DNA from: RECO01 sp050485385
GTDB taxonomy: Bacteria > Pseudomonadota > Alphaproteobacteria > Geminicoccales > Geminicoccaceae
Assembly: GCA_050485385.1 (NCBI GenBank)
Contig: JBJHBG010000078.1
Coordinates: 1 to 23,297, forward strand
Length of the DNA: 23,297 nt
Direction of reading: 5' to 3'
Below, piece after piece: positions 7,374 through 15,616 of the stretch. The stretch's first letter is position 1; every line of letters begins with the position of its first letter. Made by a program: the position numbers and the translations under genes. The notes under the pieces are model-generated. The model was not told the origin of the DNA and searched no databases. It saw only the letters and a list, made by a program, of their open reading frames with translations.

Positions 7374-8222
7374 GTGACGGTGCGTCGAAGCCGCGACGTC
7401 ATGCCGGAGGTCTTCCGCACGGGGCCGTACCGTCTCGCCATGGGGCTGGGCCGGCTGGAGCTTGCCGATTGGCTCTGGGTGACCGAACACTACGCCCGCG
7501 AGATCGCGGAGAAGCGGCGGCTGCTCGAACAGGGGGCCGAGATCGTGGGCGAGTTGCCGGCGGCGGCCGACGCCGTCGCCGAGATGCTGGGGCTGATCGA
7601 GGACCACCTCGCCCGCCACCATCCGAGCCTCCTGCCGGGGCCGGCCGAGACCGCGCCGCTGGTTCGGGCGGGGCTGCTCGTGCAGGAGGACTTGTGCCTG
7701 ATGGCGCCGGGGACGGAGGGCTACCGGCTGGTTGCGGCCTTCCTCGCCTTTCCCGCGCGCTGGCGGCTGGCCGACAAGCTCGGCCGGCCGATGCGGGCGA
7801 TCCACGAGCCCGTGCCCGGCTTCGCCGAGCGCTTGGGCACGACCGCCGACCGGTTCTTCGCGAGCCTTCAGGTCGACCGCCCGGTCTGGCGCGCCAACTG
7901 GTCGGTGCTGGACGACCCCGTGCTCCACCAGCCCGAGGCGAAGCGGCGCTACCACCGCATCGAGGCGACGCCCGAGAACGCGCCCGAGCGCCTTTGGGTG
8001 CGGGTCGAGCGGCAGACGCTGCGCCGGCTGCCGCGCACGGGCGCCGTGCTGTTCACGATCCACACCTTCGTCCGCCCGCTCGGCGACGTCGCAGCGGACC
8101 CCGAGGCGGCCCTTGCGCTGGCCGACCGCCTCGACGAAATGCCCGAGGCCATGCTGGCCTACAAGAACATGGCGACCATGCGCCCGGCACTGATCGCCTA
8201 TCTGCGGGGTGCGGCACGGTGA
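7374..8222 (+). CDS. DUF3445 / heme-dependent oxidative N-demethylase family protein
   Basis: A 282-residue protein that I recognise as the DUF3445 family, whose characterised member is the alpha subunit of the heme-dependent oxidative N-demethylase (HODM). HODM is a PAS-fold heme enzyme that converts dimethylamine to methylamine and formaldehyde. Family blocks are FPARWRLADKLGRPMRAIHEPVPGF (about residues 124-148, including the conserved IH-x-PVP) and the signature VERQTLRRLPRTGAVLFTIH (about 208-227). Start is GTG at 7374, with GAGGG seven bases upstream, three bases after the thioesterase stop. The reductase and accessory subunits of HODM (FMN/2Fe-2S reductase) are not encoded nearby; the flavin reductase two genes upstream could stand in. 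The substrate is unproven: a secondary or tertiary methylamine is inferred from the family only. Confidence 0.85.
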   Translation: MTVRRSRDVMPEVFRTGPYRLAMGLGRLELADWLWVTEHYAREIAEKRRLLEQGAEIVGELPAAADAVAEMLGLIEDHLARHHPSLLPGPAETAPLVRAGLLVQEDLCLMAPGTEGYRLVAAFLAFPARWRLADKLGRPMRAIHEPVPGFAERLGTTADRFFASLQVDRPVWRANWSVLDDPVLHQPEAKRRYHRIEATPENAPERLWVRVERQTLRRLPRTGAVLFTIHTFVRPLGDVAADPEAALALADRLDEMPEAMLAYKNMATMRPALIAYLRGAAR

Positions 8223-8297
8223 GCCCGCAACGCCCCATGGCGCCGGCCGCGACGCTCGGCTAGACCCACGTCGAACCGCATTGTCGAGGACCTTGCC

Positions 8298-9488
8298 ATG
8301 GTGCGTCGCGGACGCGAGTTGATCCAACTGCCCGGACCGACCAACATCCCCGAGCGCGTGCTGCGGGCGATGCACCGCCCGATCGTCGACTTCGGCTCGC
8401 CCGAGTTCACCGCCATGGCGCGCGGCTGCATGACCGACCTGAAGCGGGTCTTCCAGACCGAGGGCGAGGTGTTCGCCTATTCCGCCAACGGCCACGGTGC
8501 CTGGGAACTCGCCTTCGACAACCTCCTCGCTCCCGGCGACCATGTCCTGATGCCCGAGACCGGACGCTTCTCGCAGAGTTGGGCCGAGATGGCCGAAGGG
8601 CTCGGCTGCCGCGTGACGACCACGGCCGCCTATCACGACCGTCCGGTCGACGCCGACGCGATCGAGGCGGTGCTCCGCGAGGACCGCACGCACGACGTCA
8701 AGGCCGTGATGATGGTCCACGTCGAGACCTCGACCGGCATCACCCACGACGTCGGCGCGGTCCGCCGCGCCATCGACCGTGCCGGCCACCCGGCGCTGCT
8801 GCTGGTCGACGCCATCGCGTCGCTCGCGTCCGTCGACCTGCCGATGGACCGGCTCGGCATCGACCTCGTCGTCGCCGCCTCGCAGAAGGGGCTGATGCTG
8901 CCGCCGGGCATGGCGTTTGCCGCCGTGGGCGAGCGGGCGATGCGCGTCTCGCAGAACGGCGGCACGGCGCGGCGCTATTGGGACTGGCGTCTGCGGCAGG
9001 GGGCCGAGACCTATTTCTGGTACTACGGCACGCCGCCCGTGCAGATGATCTTCGGGCTGCGCGAAGCGCTCGACATGATCCTGGAGGAAGGGCTCGCCAA
9101 CGTGTTCGCCCGTCACCACCGGCTCGCCGAGGCGACCCGCCAGGCCGTCGCTCATTGGGGCAAGGAGGGGGCGGTCGCCTTCCAGTGCAGGGATGCCGCC
9201 GCCCGCTCCGACGCCGTGACCGCGATCCGCTTTCCCTCGGGCGCCGATCCGGACGCGCTGCGCGTCCTCTGCCGCGACCGGCTGTCGGTCGCCTTCGGCG
9301 CCGGCATCGGCCCGTTCGCCGGCCAACTGCTGCGCATCGGCCATTTGGGCGACCTCAACGAGCCGATGATCCTGGGTGCCCTCGGCGCGCTGGAGGCCGG
9401 CATGCGCCTGCAGGGCGTGCCGCACGTGCCGGGCGGCGTCGCCGCCGCGACCGCGTATCTGGCCGAGGCTTTGGCCGCGGAGGCCTGA
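8298..9488 (+). CDS. Class V aminotransferase, serine/alanine-glyoxylate type
   Basis: A 396-residue PLP enzyme of the alanine/serine-glyoxylate aminotransferase subgroup of fold type I, class V. Diagnostic features are QLPGPTNIPERVLRAM at the N-terminus, the small-domain/active-site pattern YSANGHGAWELAFDNLLAPG, the PLP-ring-binding Asp in LLLVDAIASLASVDLPMD, and the Schiff-base lysine K197 in AASQKGLMLPPG. The reaction is transfer of an amino group from serine, alanine or aspartate to glyoxylate; sequence alone does not separate SgaA-type from BhcA-type (aspartate-glyoxylate) enzymes, and no bhcBCD or serine-cycle genes are adjacent. ATG 8298 is preceded by GAGGA. It lies 75 bases after the demethylase gene and 96 before the TIM-barrel gene, so it may be transcribed with either. 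Confidence 0.9.
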   Translation: MVRRGRELIQLPGPTNIPERVLRAMHRPIVDFGSPEFTAMARGCMTDLKRVFQTEGEVFAYSANGHGAWELAFDNLLAPGDHVLMPETGRFSQSWAEMAEGLGCRVTTTAAYHDRPVDADAIEAVLREDRTHDVKAVMMVHVETSTGITHDVGAVRRAIDRAGHPALLLVDAIASLASVDLPMDRLGIDLVVAASQKGLMLPPGMAFAAVGERAMRVSQNGGTARRYWDWRLRQGAETYFWYYGTPPVQMIFGLREALDMILEEGLANVFARHHRLAEATRQAVAHWGKEGAVAFQCRDAAARSDAVTAIRFPSGADPDALRVLCRDRLSVAFGAGIGPFAGQLLRIGHLGDLNEPMILGALGALEAGMRLQGVPHVPGGVAAATAYLAEALAAEA

Positions 9489-9584
9489 CGGCCTCTGCCG
9501 CCGTCGCCCCTTGCCCGCGCCGCGCGCTTGCCGGAGAACGGAGGCCGTGGTCGCACCGAACGCTGTGCAGCGTGGAGCCGACGG

Positions 9585-10643
9585 ATGAGGACGATCAAGG
9601 GGCCCGCCCTGTTCCTCGCGCAGTTCGCGACCGACACGCCGCCGTTCGACGACTGGCGCACGATCACCCGCTGGGCGGCCGATTGCGGCTATGTCGGCGT
9701 GCAGGTACCGAGCTGGGACAAGCGGCTGTTCGACCTCGACCGCGCGGCCGAGAGCGCGGGCTACTGCGACGAGGTGAAGGGCATCGCCGCCGAGAGCGGC
9801 ATCGTCGTCACCGAGCTTTCGACCCACCTCCAGGGCCAGCTCGTCGCCGTCCATCCGGCCTACGACGCCCTGTTCGACGGCTTCGCCGACGCCGCCGTGC
9901 GCGGCAACCCGGCCGCCCGCCAAGCCTGGGCGGTCGAGCAGGTGAAGAAGGCCATCACCGCCTCGCGGAACCTCGGCCTCACGGCGCAGGCCACCTTCTC
10001 CGGTGCCCTCGCTTGGCCCTACGTCTATCCCTGGCCGCAGCGCCCGGCCGGGCTGATCGAGGAGGCGTTCGACGAGTTGGCCCGGCGCTGGCGCCCGCTG
10101 CTCGACCACGCCGACGCCAACGGCATCGACCTCTGCTACGAGGTCCACCCGGGCGAGGACCTGCACGACGGCGTGAGCTTCGAGATGTTCCTGGAGCGGG
10201 TCGGCGGCCATGCCCGCGCCCGCATGCTCTACGACCCCTCGCACTACCTGCTCCAGGCGCTCGACTACCTCGCCCATCTCGACGACTACGGCGAGCGCAT
10301 CGGCATGTTCCACGTCAAGGACGCGGAGCTGAACCCGACGGGCAGGCAGGGTGTCTACGGCGGCTACCAGAGCTGGGCCGACCGGGCCGGGCGCTTCCGC
10401 AGCCTGGGTGACGGGCAGATCGACTTCGGCGCGGTGTTCTCCAAGCTGACGCGGCTGGGCTTCGACGGCTGGGCCGTGGTCGAGTGGGAATGCGCGTTGA
10501 AGCACCCGGAGGACGGGGCGCGCGAGGGGGCGGCCTTCGTCAAGGCGCACGTCATCCGCGTGACCGAGCGCGCCTTCGACGACTTCGCCGGTGGCGGCAG
10601 CGACCGTGCCGCCAACCGCCGCATCCTCGGCCTGGATCGCTGA
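9585..10643 (+). CDS. Sugar phosphate isomerase/epimerase (xylose-isomerase-like TIM barrel)
   Basis: A 352-residue AP-endonuclease-2-type TIM barrel, the family that includes inosose isomerases/dehydratases (IolE, IolI), xylose isomerase-like enzymes and keto-glycoside-processing subunits. Metal and catalytic positions are visible: E186 in CYEVHPGED, D217 and H220 in MLYDPSHYLLQ, H243 and D246 in MFHVKDAE, and E300/E302 in VVEWECAL. ATG 9585 (after GTGGAG) was chosen; a longer frame to 9528 only adds 19 non-family residues. The Gfo/Idh dehydrogenase starts three bases after its stop. This pairing is typical of inositol-like or 3-keto-sugar catabolism; the substrate cannot be assigned here. 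Confidence 0.9.
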   Translation: MRTIKGPALFLAQFATDTPPFDDWRTITRWAADCGYVGVQVPSWDKRLFDLDRAAESAGYCDEVKGIAAESGIVVTELSTHLQGQLVAVHPAYDALFDGFADAAVRGNPAARQAWAVEQVKKAITASRNLGLTAQATFSGALAWPYVYPWPQRPAGLIEEAFDELARRWRPLLDHADANGIDLCYEVHPGEDLHDGVSFEMFLERVGGHARARMLYDPSHYLLQALDYLAHLDDYGERIGMFHVKDAELNPTGRQGVYGGYQSWADRAGRFRSLGDGQIDFGAVFSKLTRLGFDGWAVVEWECALKHPEDGAREGAAFVKAHVIRVTERAFDDFAGGGSDRAANRRILGLDR

Positions 10644-10646
10644 GCC

Positions 10647-11819
10647 GTGGCCATCGAGGGAAGCTCTGCGGCCGTCACCCCGCGCATCCGCCTGGGCATG
10701 GTCGGCGGCGGCGAGGGCGCGTTCATCGGCGCCGTCCACCGCATCGCCGCCCGCCTCGACGACCGCTTCGATCTGGTCGCCGGCTGTTTTGCCTCGAGCG
10801 CCGAACGGTCGCGCGCCTCGGGCGCCGAACTCGGCCTCGATGCGACGCGCGTCTACGACGACTTCACGGCGATGGCCAAGCGCGAGGCGCGGCTGAAGGA
10901 CGGCATCGAGGCGGTGGCCATCGTCACCCCCAACCACCTCCACCTGCCGGTGGCGCGCGAGTTCCTCCGGCGCGGCATCCACGTCATCTGTGACAAGCCG
11001 CTCACCGCGACGCTGGCCGATGCGCGCCGGCTCGCGACCCTCGCCCTGAAGGCCCGTGCGCTCTTCGTCCTGACCCACAACTACACGGCCTATCCCATGG
11101 TGCGGCAGGCGCGGGCGATGGTGGCGGCGGTTGCCTTGGGCACGATCCGCGTGGTCCAGGTCGAATATGCCCAAGACTGGCTGACCGAACCCCTGGAGGC
11201 CACGGGCCACAAGCAGGCCGCGTGGCGCACCGATCCCGCCCGATCCGGGGCGGGCGGTGCCACCGGCGACATCGGCACCCATGCCGCCAACCTCGCCTGT
11301 TTCGTCGCCGGCCAGGGGATCGAGAGCTTGGCGGCCGACCTCCAAAGCTTCGTTCCGGGCCGCCGCCTCGACGACAACGCGCATGTGCTCCTGCGCTTTG
11401 CGGGCGGGGCGCGCGGCATGCTCTGGTGCAGCCAGGTCGCGCCGGGCAACGAGAACGGGCTGCGGCTGCGCCTCTACGGCGACCAGGGCGGCCTGGAGTG
11501 GAGCCAGGAGCGCCCGGACGCGCTCTGGCACACGCCGTTCGGCGAGCCCAAGCGCCTGCTGACCCGCGGTGGCGCCGGTGCCGCACCGGAGGCGGCCCGC
11601 CTCACCCGGGTGCCGGCCGGGCATCCGGAAGGCTACCTCGAAGGCTTCGCCAACCTCTACGCCGAAGCCGCCCGCGCCATCGTCGCGCATCGGGCCGGCA
11701 CGACCGATCCCGAGGTCCTCTTCCCCACGGTCCAGGACGGCCTCGCCGGCGTCGCCTTCGTCGATGCCTGCGTCCGGTCGTCGGCCAAAAACGGCGCCTG
11801 GACGAAGCTCGCTGCCTGA
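10647..11819 (+). CDS. Gfo/Idh/MocA family NAD(P)-dependent oxidoreductase
   Basis: A 390-residue dehydrogenase with an N-terminal Rossmann domain (GMVGGGEGAFIGAVH, residues 17-31) and the C-terminal Gfo/Idh/MocA substrate domain. The catalytic lysine is K117 in ICDKPLTA (a variant of the usual EKP motif), with the second-shell pair D208 and H212 in GATGDIGTHAANL. The family oxidises hydroxyls of sugars and cyclitols with NAD(P)+. It starts with GTG 10647, three bases after the TIM-barrel gene, so both form a unit that probably acts sequentially (oxidation to a keto-sugar and isomerisation or cleavage). A putative promoter and the transporter genes follow. Confidence 0.92.
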   Translation: MAIEGSSAAVTPRIRLGMVGGGEGAFIGAVHRIAARLDDRFDLVAGCFASSAERSRASGAELGLDATRVYDDFTAMAKREARLKDGIEAVAIVTPNHLHLPVAREFLRRGIHVICDKPLTATLADARRLATLALKARALFVLTHNYTAYPMVRQARAMVAAVALGTIRVVQVEYAQDWLTEPLEATGHKQAAWRTDPARSGAGGATGDIGTHAANLACFVAGQGIESLAADLQSFVPGRRLDDNAHVLLRFAGGARGMLWCSQVAPGNENGLRLRLYGDQGGLEWSQERPDALWHTPFGEPKRLLTRGGAGAAPEAARLTRVPAGHPEGYLEGFANLYAEAARAIVAHRAGTTDPEVLFPTVQDGLAGVAFVDACVRSSAKNGAWTKLAA

Positions 11820-11844
11820 TCCGCTGCGCGGCCCGCTTTCGGCC

Positions 11845-11874
11845 TTGACGGTCGGCGCTCGTCTATGGTGCATT
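11845..11874 (+). promoter_or_regulatory. Possible sigma-70-type promoter before the ABC transporter operon
   Basis: TTGACG (11845-11850) matches five of six bases of the -35 consensus. TGCATT (11869-11874), 18 bases downstream, is a weak -10. The stretch 11864-11905 is the most AT-rich of this 138-base gap, which fits a promoter region before the transporter genes. The -10 match is poor, so this is tentative. Confidence 0.35.
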
Positions 11875-11957
11875 CCAAACAACGGGTCAGTTCTCGGCTA
11901 CAAGCGCGCCCGTAAAGATTGGCCGGGAACGGGGGGGCGCGTCGGGGAGGAAAACCG

Positions 11958-13247
11958 ATGACTAGGCACGGCCTTTATTCGGCTGGGCAGCGTAGTGGTG
12001 CTGCGTTGGCGACCACCCGTCGGCGACTGATGGGCTACGGTGCGGCTGCGGCGGCGACGTCGGTGATCGGCGCACCGGCGATCGTCCGCGCCAACGACAC
12101 CGTCAAGATCGGCGTGGTCTACCCGATCAGCGGGGCCTTCGCCCGCTTCGGCGACAGCGTCACCGAGGCGACCTTGATGGCCTTCGACCACATCAACGAA
12201 GCCGGCGGCATCCAGGCCCTCGGCGGTGCCAGGATCGAGCCCGTCGTCATCGACATCCGCAGCGATCCGACGGTAACGCGAACGGAGACCGAGCGGGTCA
12301 TCAACGACCACGACATCGTTGCCGTCACCGGCTGCTACGTCAGCGGCCTGTCGATGGTGGCCTCCGAGGTCTGCGAGCGCAACGGCGTGCCGTTCATCAC
12401 CGGCTCGATCTCCGACCAGCTCACCGCCCGTGGCTTCAGCCATCTGTTCCAGGTGTCGCCGAAGGCCAGCATGTTCGGCCGCGCCCAGGTGCAGATCGCC
12501 CGCACCCTCGGCGAGCAATCGGGCGATGCGAAGAACCGCGTCGCCATCGTCTTCGAGGACACCGACTACGGCACCTCGACGGCGGCCGGCCTGCGTGCGA
12601 CGGCGGAGGAACTCGGCTTCGAGATCGTGCTGTTCGAGAGCTATCCCTTCGACATCCCCGACGCCGGCCCGCTGGTGACGCGCATCGCGCGCTCCGGCGC
12701 CGAGATCGTCTTCCCCGTGTCCTATCTCCAGGACGCGATCTTGATCATCGAGACCCTGGCCGGCCGCAACGTCGACGTCTCCATCTTCGGCGGCGGCGCC
12801 GGCTATCTGGTGCCCGAGTTCCAGTCCGGGTTGGGTGCCCTCTCCAACCTCACCTTCTCCGTCGGCTCGTGGAACTGGGACATCGAGCACGTCGGCCCGC
12901 ACGGCATCAGCGAGGCCTTCGCCGAGCGCACGGGCGAGAGCTTCATCCACGAGCACGCGGGCGAGGGCTACTGCATGGGCAAGCTGCTGGCCGACGCCCT
13001 GGAGCGGGCCGGTGCCGCCGATCGGGCTGCCGTCCGCGACGCGCTCGCCGCCACCGACATCGAGCCGCCGCACCCGGCGGCCCTGATGCCCGGGGGCCGG
13101 CTCGCCTTCGACGAGACGGGCTGGAACCACCACGTCCACCCGGTCGTCATCCAGTGGCAGGACGGCAAGCCGCGCACGGTCTATCCGGCGGCCGACGCCT
13201 CGGTCGAGCCGGTGTGGCCGCTGCCGCCGTGGAGCGAGCGCACGTGA
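11958..13247 (+). CDS. ABC transporter substrate-binding protein, HAAT/branched-chain type, Tat signal
   Basis: A 429-residue periplasmic type-1 binding protein of the hydrophobic amino acid/amide (LivJ-, AmiC-, UrtA-like) family. The N-terminus carries a twin-arginine-type signal (TTRRRLMGYG, residues 19-28), an Ala-rich hydrophobic stretch and a likely cleavage after A45 in APAIVRA. The mature protein begins with KIGVVYPISGAFARFGDS, the usual first ligand-binding strand-loop, and includes NEAGGIQALGGARIEPVV. ATG 11958 has GGGGAGG eight bases upstream; the open frame to 11919 is rejected. It is the first gene of the transporter operon. Ligand unknown: amino acids, urea or amides, and aromatic acids are all bound by relatives; placement beside hutU makes histidine or urocanate plausible but unproven. 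Confidence 0.93.
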   Translation: MTRHGLYSAGQRSGAALATTRRRLMGYGAAAAATSVIGAPAIVRANDTVKIGVVYPISGAFARFGDSVTEATLMAFDHINEAGGIQALGGARIEPVVIDIRSDPTVTRTETERVINDHDIVAVTGCYVSGLSMVASEVCERNGVPFITGSISDQLTARGFSHLFQVSPKASMFGRAQVQIARTLGEQSGDAKNRVAIVFEDTDYGTSTAAGLRATAEELGFEIVLFESYPFDIPDAGPLVTRIARSGAEIVFPVSYLQDAILIIETLAGRNVDVSIFGGGAGYLVPEFQSGLGALSNLTFSVGSWNWDIEHVGPHGISEAFAERTGESFIHEHAGEGYCMGKLLADALERAGAADRAAVRDALAATDIEPPHPAALMPGGRLAFDETGWNHHVHPVVIQWQDGKPRTVYPAADASVEPVWPLPPWSERT

Positions 13248-13285
13248 GGGCCGTGGCGTAGCGGGCTCGAGCCGGTAGGCGCGCG

Positions 13286-14026
13286 TTGCTCCAGGTCGAG
13301 CGGGTCCACAAGGTCTTCGGTGGGACGGTCGCGCTCGACGGCGTGTCGTTGACGGTCGAGGCCGGCAGCATCGTCGGCCTCGTCGGACCCAACGGCTCCG
13401 GCAAGAGCACGCTGCTCAACTGCATCGCCGGGGCGTTGCCGGCCGACGGTGGGCGCATCCGCTTCGACGGCGAGGACGTGACGGGGGTGGAGACGAGCCG
13501 CATCGCCCGGCGCGGCCTCGTCCGCACCTTCCAGATCAGCCGCCCCTTCGCGACCATGACCGTCCTGGAGAACGTGCTCGCCGCCTCGCACGCCGGCATC
13601 ACCGCCGAGGCGCGCGCCAAGGCCCTGGCACTGGTGCGGCTGGTGGGATTGGAGCGCGTCGCCGACAACCGGGCGAACGCGCTCTCCTTCGGCCAGCAGC
13701 GGCTGGTGGAACTGGCCCGCGTCTTGATGCTGGAGCCGCGGATGATCCTGCTCGACGAGCCGGCCGCGGGCGTCAACCCGACGCTGATGGAGCATCTGAA
13801 GGACCTGATCCTCGACCTCAATCGCAAGGGCACGACCTTCCTCGTGGTCGAGCACAACATCCGGCTGGTCAGTCAGATGTGCGAGCGGCTGGTGGTCTTG
13901 AACAACGCGCGCAAGATCGCCGACGCGCCCTTGGCGGAAGTGCTCCAGGACAAGGCGGTGAAGGAGGCCTATCTCGGCACCGGCCATGCCGTCCGCAACC
14001 CCAAGCACCGGCTGTTCGATGCCTGA
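13286..14026 (+). CDS. ABC transporter ATP-binding protein (LivG-like)
   Basis: A 246-residue nucleotide-binding subunit of the branched-chain/HAAT transporter. Walker A is GPNGSGKST (residues 34-42), the signature is LSFGQ (in NALSFGQQRLVELAR) and Walker B with the catalytic Glu is MILLDEPAAG. The QISRPF segment near residue 82 and the VEHNI-RLVSQMCERLVVLN end are typical of LivG rather than LivF. The start is TTG 13286, the only usable codon after an in-frame stop at 13259, with GGTAGG as ribosome-binding site. The gene ends eight bases inside livF-like, indicating coupled translation. LSFGQ in place of LSGGQ is a mild variation seen in this branch. Confidence 0.93.
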   Translation: MLQVERVHKVFGGTVALDGVSLTVEAGSIVGLVGPNGSGKSTLLNCIAGALPADGGRIRFDGEDVTGVETSRIARRGLVRTFQISRPFATMTVLENVLAASHAGITAEARAKALALVRLVGLERVADNRANALSFGQQRLVELARVLMLEPRMILLDEPAAGVNPTLMEHLKDLILDLNRKGTTFLVVEHNIRLVSQMCERLVVLNNARKIADAPLAEVLQDKAVKEAYLGTGHAVRNPKHRLFDA

Positions 14027-14741
14027 CGCCATCCTGGAGATCGAGGGGCTCACCGCCGGCTATGGCGGCGAGCCGATCATCGAGGACATGGGCCTCAGGG
14101 CCGAGCGCGGCCGCATTACCGGCGTGATCGGCCCGAACGGCTGCGGCAAGTCCACGTTTCTCAAGGCCATCGTGGGTATCGTCCGCCCGAGCCGCGGCAG
14201 CGTCCGGCTCGACGGCAGCGACATCACCAGAAGCTCGCCCTTCGAGAGCCTCGCCAAGGGCCTCGCCTACATCCCGCAGGGCCGGCAGGTCTTCCCCGAC
14301 ATGAGCGTGCTCGAGAACCTGCAGATGTCGGCCTACACGCTCGCCGATCCGAAAGCGCAGGCCGAGCGGTTCGACGACGCCTTCACCCGTTTCCCGCGCC
14401 TCTACCAGCGCCGCCGCCAGCGCGCCGGCACCTTGTCCGGCGGCGAGCAGTCGATGCTCAGCTTCGCCATGGCGCTGGTGCTGCAACCGACCTGCATGCT
14501 GCTCGACGAGCCGTCGCTCGGCCTCGCACCGACGATGATCGAGACGATTTTCGAGACCATCGTCGAGATGAACGAGCACGGCGTCTCCATCATCCTGGTG
14601 GAGCAGAACGTCAACGTGCTCTTCCAGGTCGCCGACTACCTCTACATTCTCGACAGCGGCAAGAACCGGTTCGACGGACCGCCCGAAGCGGTCCTCGAGG
14701 AGGCGGAGTTGCTCAAGCTCTACATGGGGGTGCGGGCATGA
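14019..14741 (+). CDS. ABC transporter ATP-binding protein (LivF-like)
   Basis: A 240-residue second ATPase of the transporter. Walker A is GPNGCGKST (residues 38-46), the signature is LSGGEQ in RAGTLSGGEQSMLSFAMAL, and Walker B is CMLLDEPSLGLAP. The IPQGRQVFPDMSVLENLQM segment (Q-loop region) and the H-loop replaced by VEQN in IILVEQNVNVLFQVADY are hallmarks of LivF-type subunits. ATG 14019 overlaps the livG-like stop and gives the family N-terminus (MPDAILEIEGL); the upstream in-frame ATG at 13986 lies inside livG. The stop overlaps the start of the livH-like gene in ATGA. Confidence 0.94.
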   Translation: MPDAILEIEGLTAGYGGEPIIEDMGLRAERGRITGVIGPNGCGKSTFLKAIVGIVRPSRGSVRLDGSDITRSSPFESLAKGLAYIPQGRQVFPDMSVLENLQMSAYTLADPKAQAERFDDAFTRFPRLYQRRRQRAGTLSGGEQSMLSFAMALVLQPTCMLLDEPSLGLAPTMIETIFETIVEMNEHGVSIILVEQNVNVLFQVADYLYILDSGKNRFDGPPEAVLEEAELLKLYMGVRA

Positions 14742-15616
14742 CCGGCGAGTTGGTGTTCTTCTTCCAGACCCTCGTCGACGGCCTCCTCCTGAGCGGCGGC
14801 TACATCCTGATTGCCCTCGGTCTCGGGTTGATCTTCGGCGTGGTCAACTACGTCAACGTCGCCCAGGCCGAGTTCGCCATGCTGGCGATGTACGCCACCT
14901 GGCTGTTGTGGAGCGTCCTCGGCCTCGATCCGTTCGCGGCGCTTTTGGTCACCGTGCCGGTCTTCGCGCTGATGGGCGTCGTCTTCTACGCCTCGATGGT
15001 CAGGCCCGTGCGCAACCGCGACCACGGCGTTCACATCCTGATGACGCTGGGGCTCGCCTTCATCCTCCAGAACGTGGCGCTGATCGCCTTTTCCGCCGAC
15101 GTGCGCACCATCCGCACCGGCTATTCGGCGATGTCCCTGGAGATCGGCGGGGTCTGGATCAACGTCGTCAAGCTGGTCGCCTTCGCCATCGCCATCGCCC
15201 TGTTCGCCGGGCTCATCCTCTTCCTCAACCGCACGCGCACTGGCCGCGCCATCCGCGCGGTCGCCCAGGACGAACAACTCGCCGCCGCCTTCGGCGTCAA
15301 TGTCGACCGCATCTTCATGATCACCGTGGCCATCGCCATCGGCCTGGCGGCGGCCGCCGGCACCATCATGATGCCGCATCTGTTCGTGCAGCCGATGGTC
15401 GGGCAAATCTTCGTCCTGTTCGCCTTCGCCATCGTCGTGCTCGGCGGCATGGGCAGCCTCAAGGGCGCCTTGGTGGCCGGCCTCGTGGTCGGCATGGTCG
15501 AGGCGTTCGGACAGGTCTACATCGGCGGGCTGGCCGGCCGCCTGTTGGTGTTCTCGCTGATTCTCGTCGTCCTCTACGTCAGGCCGCAGGGCCTGTTCGG
15601 CCAGGCGCGCCTGTGA
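14738..15616 (+). CDS. ABC transporter permease (LivH-like)
   Basis: A 292-residue inner-membrane permease with about eight hydrophobic segments. It has the family pattern ILIALGLGLIFGVVNYVNVA (residues 21-40; first transmembrane region) and the cytoplasmic coupling-helix segment GRAIRAVAQDEQLAAAFGVN (residues 168-187), which contacts the ATPases. The C-terminus has VVLGGMGSLKGALVAGLVVG, typical of LivH. The start ATG shares ATGA with the livF-like stop and the gene ends in TGATG, where the livM-like gene begins. It is one of the two membrane subunits forming the channel for the substrate delivered by the binding protein. Confidence 0.95.
   Translation: MTGELVFFFQTLVDGLLLSGGYILIALGLGLIFGVVNYVNVAQAEFAMLAMYATWLLWSVLGLDPFAALLVTVPVFALMGVVFYASMVRPVRNRDHGVHILMTLGLAFILQNVALIAFSADVRTIRTGYSAMSLEIGGVWINVVKLVAFAIAIALFAGLILFLNRTRTGRAIRAVAQDEQLAAAFGVNVDRIFMITVAIAIGLAAAAGTIMMPHLFVQPMVGQIFVLFAFAIVVLGGMGSLKGALVAGLVVGMVEAFGQVYIGGLAGRLLVFSLILVVLYVRPQGLFGQARL

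Noticed and set aside
8298..9488. Assignment of the aminotransferase to the beta-hydroxyaspartate cycle (BhcA)
   Set aside because: The family fits, but no aldolase, dehydratase or iminosuccinate reductase gene accompanies it.
6765..11882. A 1705-codon open frame on the minus strand
   Set aside because: It is antisense to seven well-recognised genes and its product is a low-complexity mixture rich in Gly, Arg, Ala, His and Asp with no domains. Such stop-free antisense frames are expected in GC-rich DNA.
14908..15615. N-terminal extension of the LivM-like frame
   Set aside because: It is the out-of-frame shadow of the LivH-like gene; LivM homology begins just after ATG 15616.
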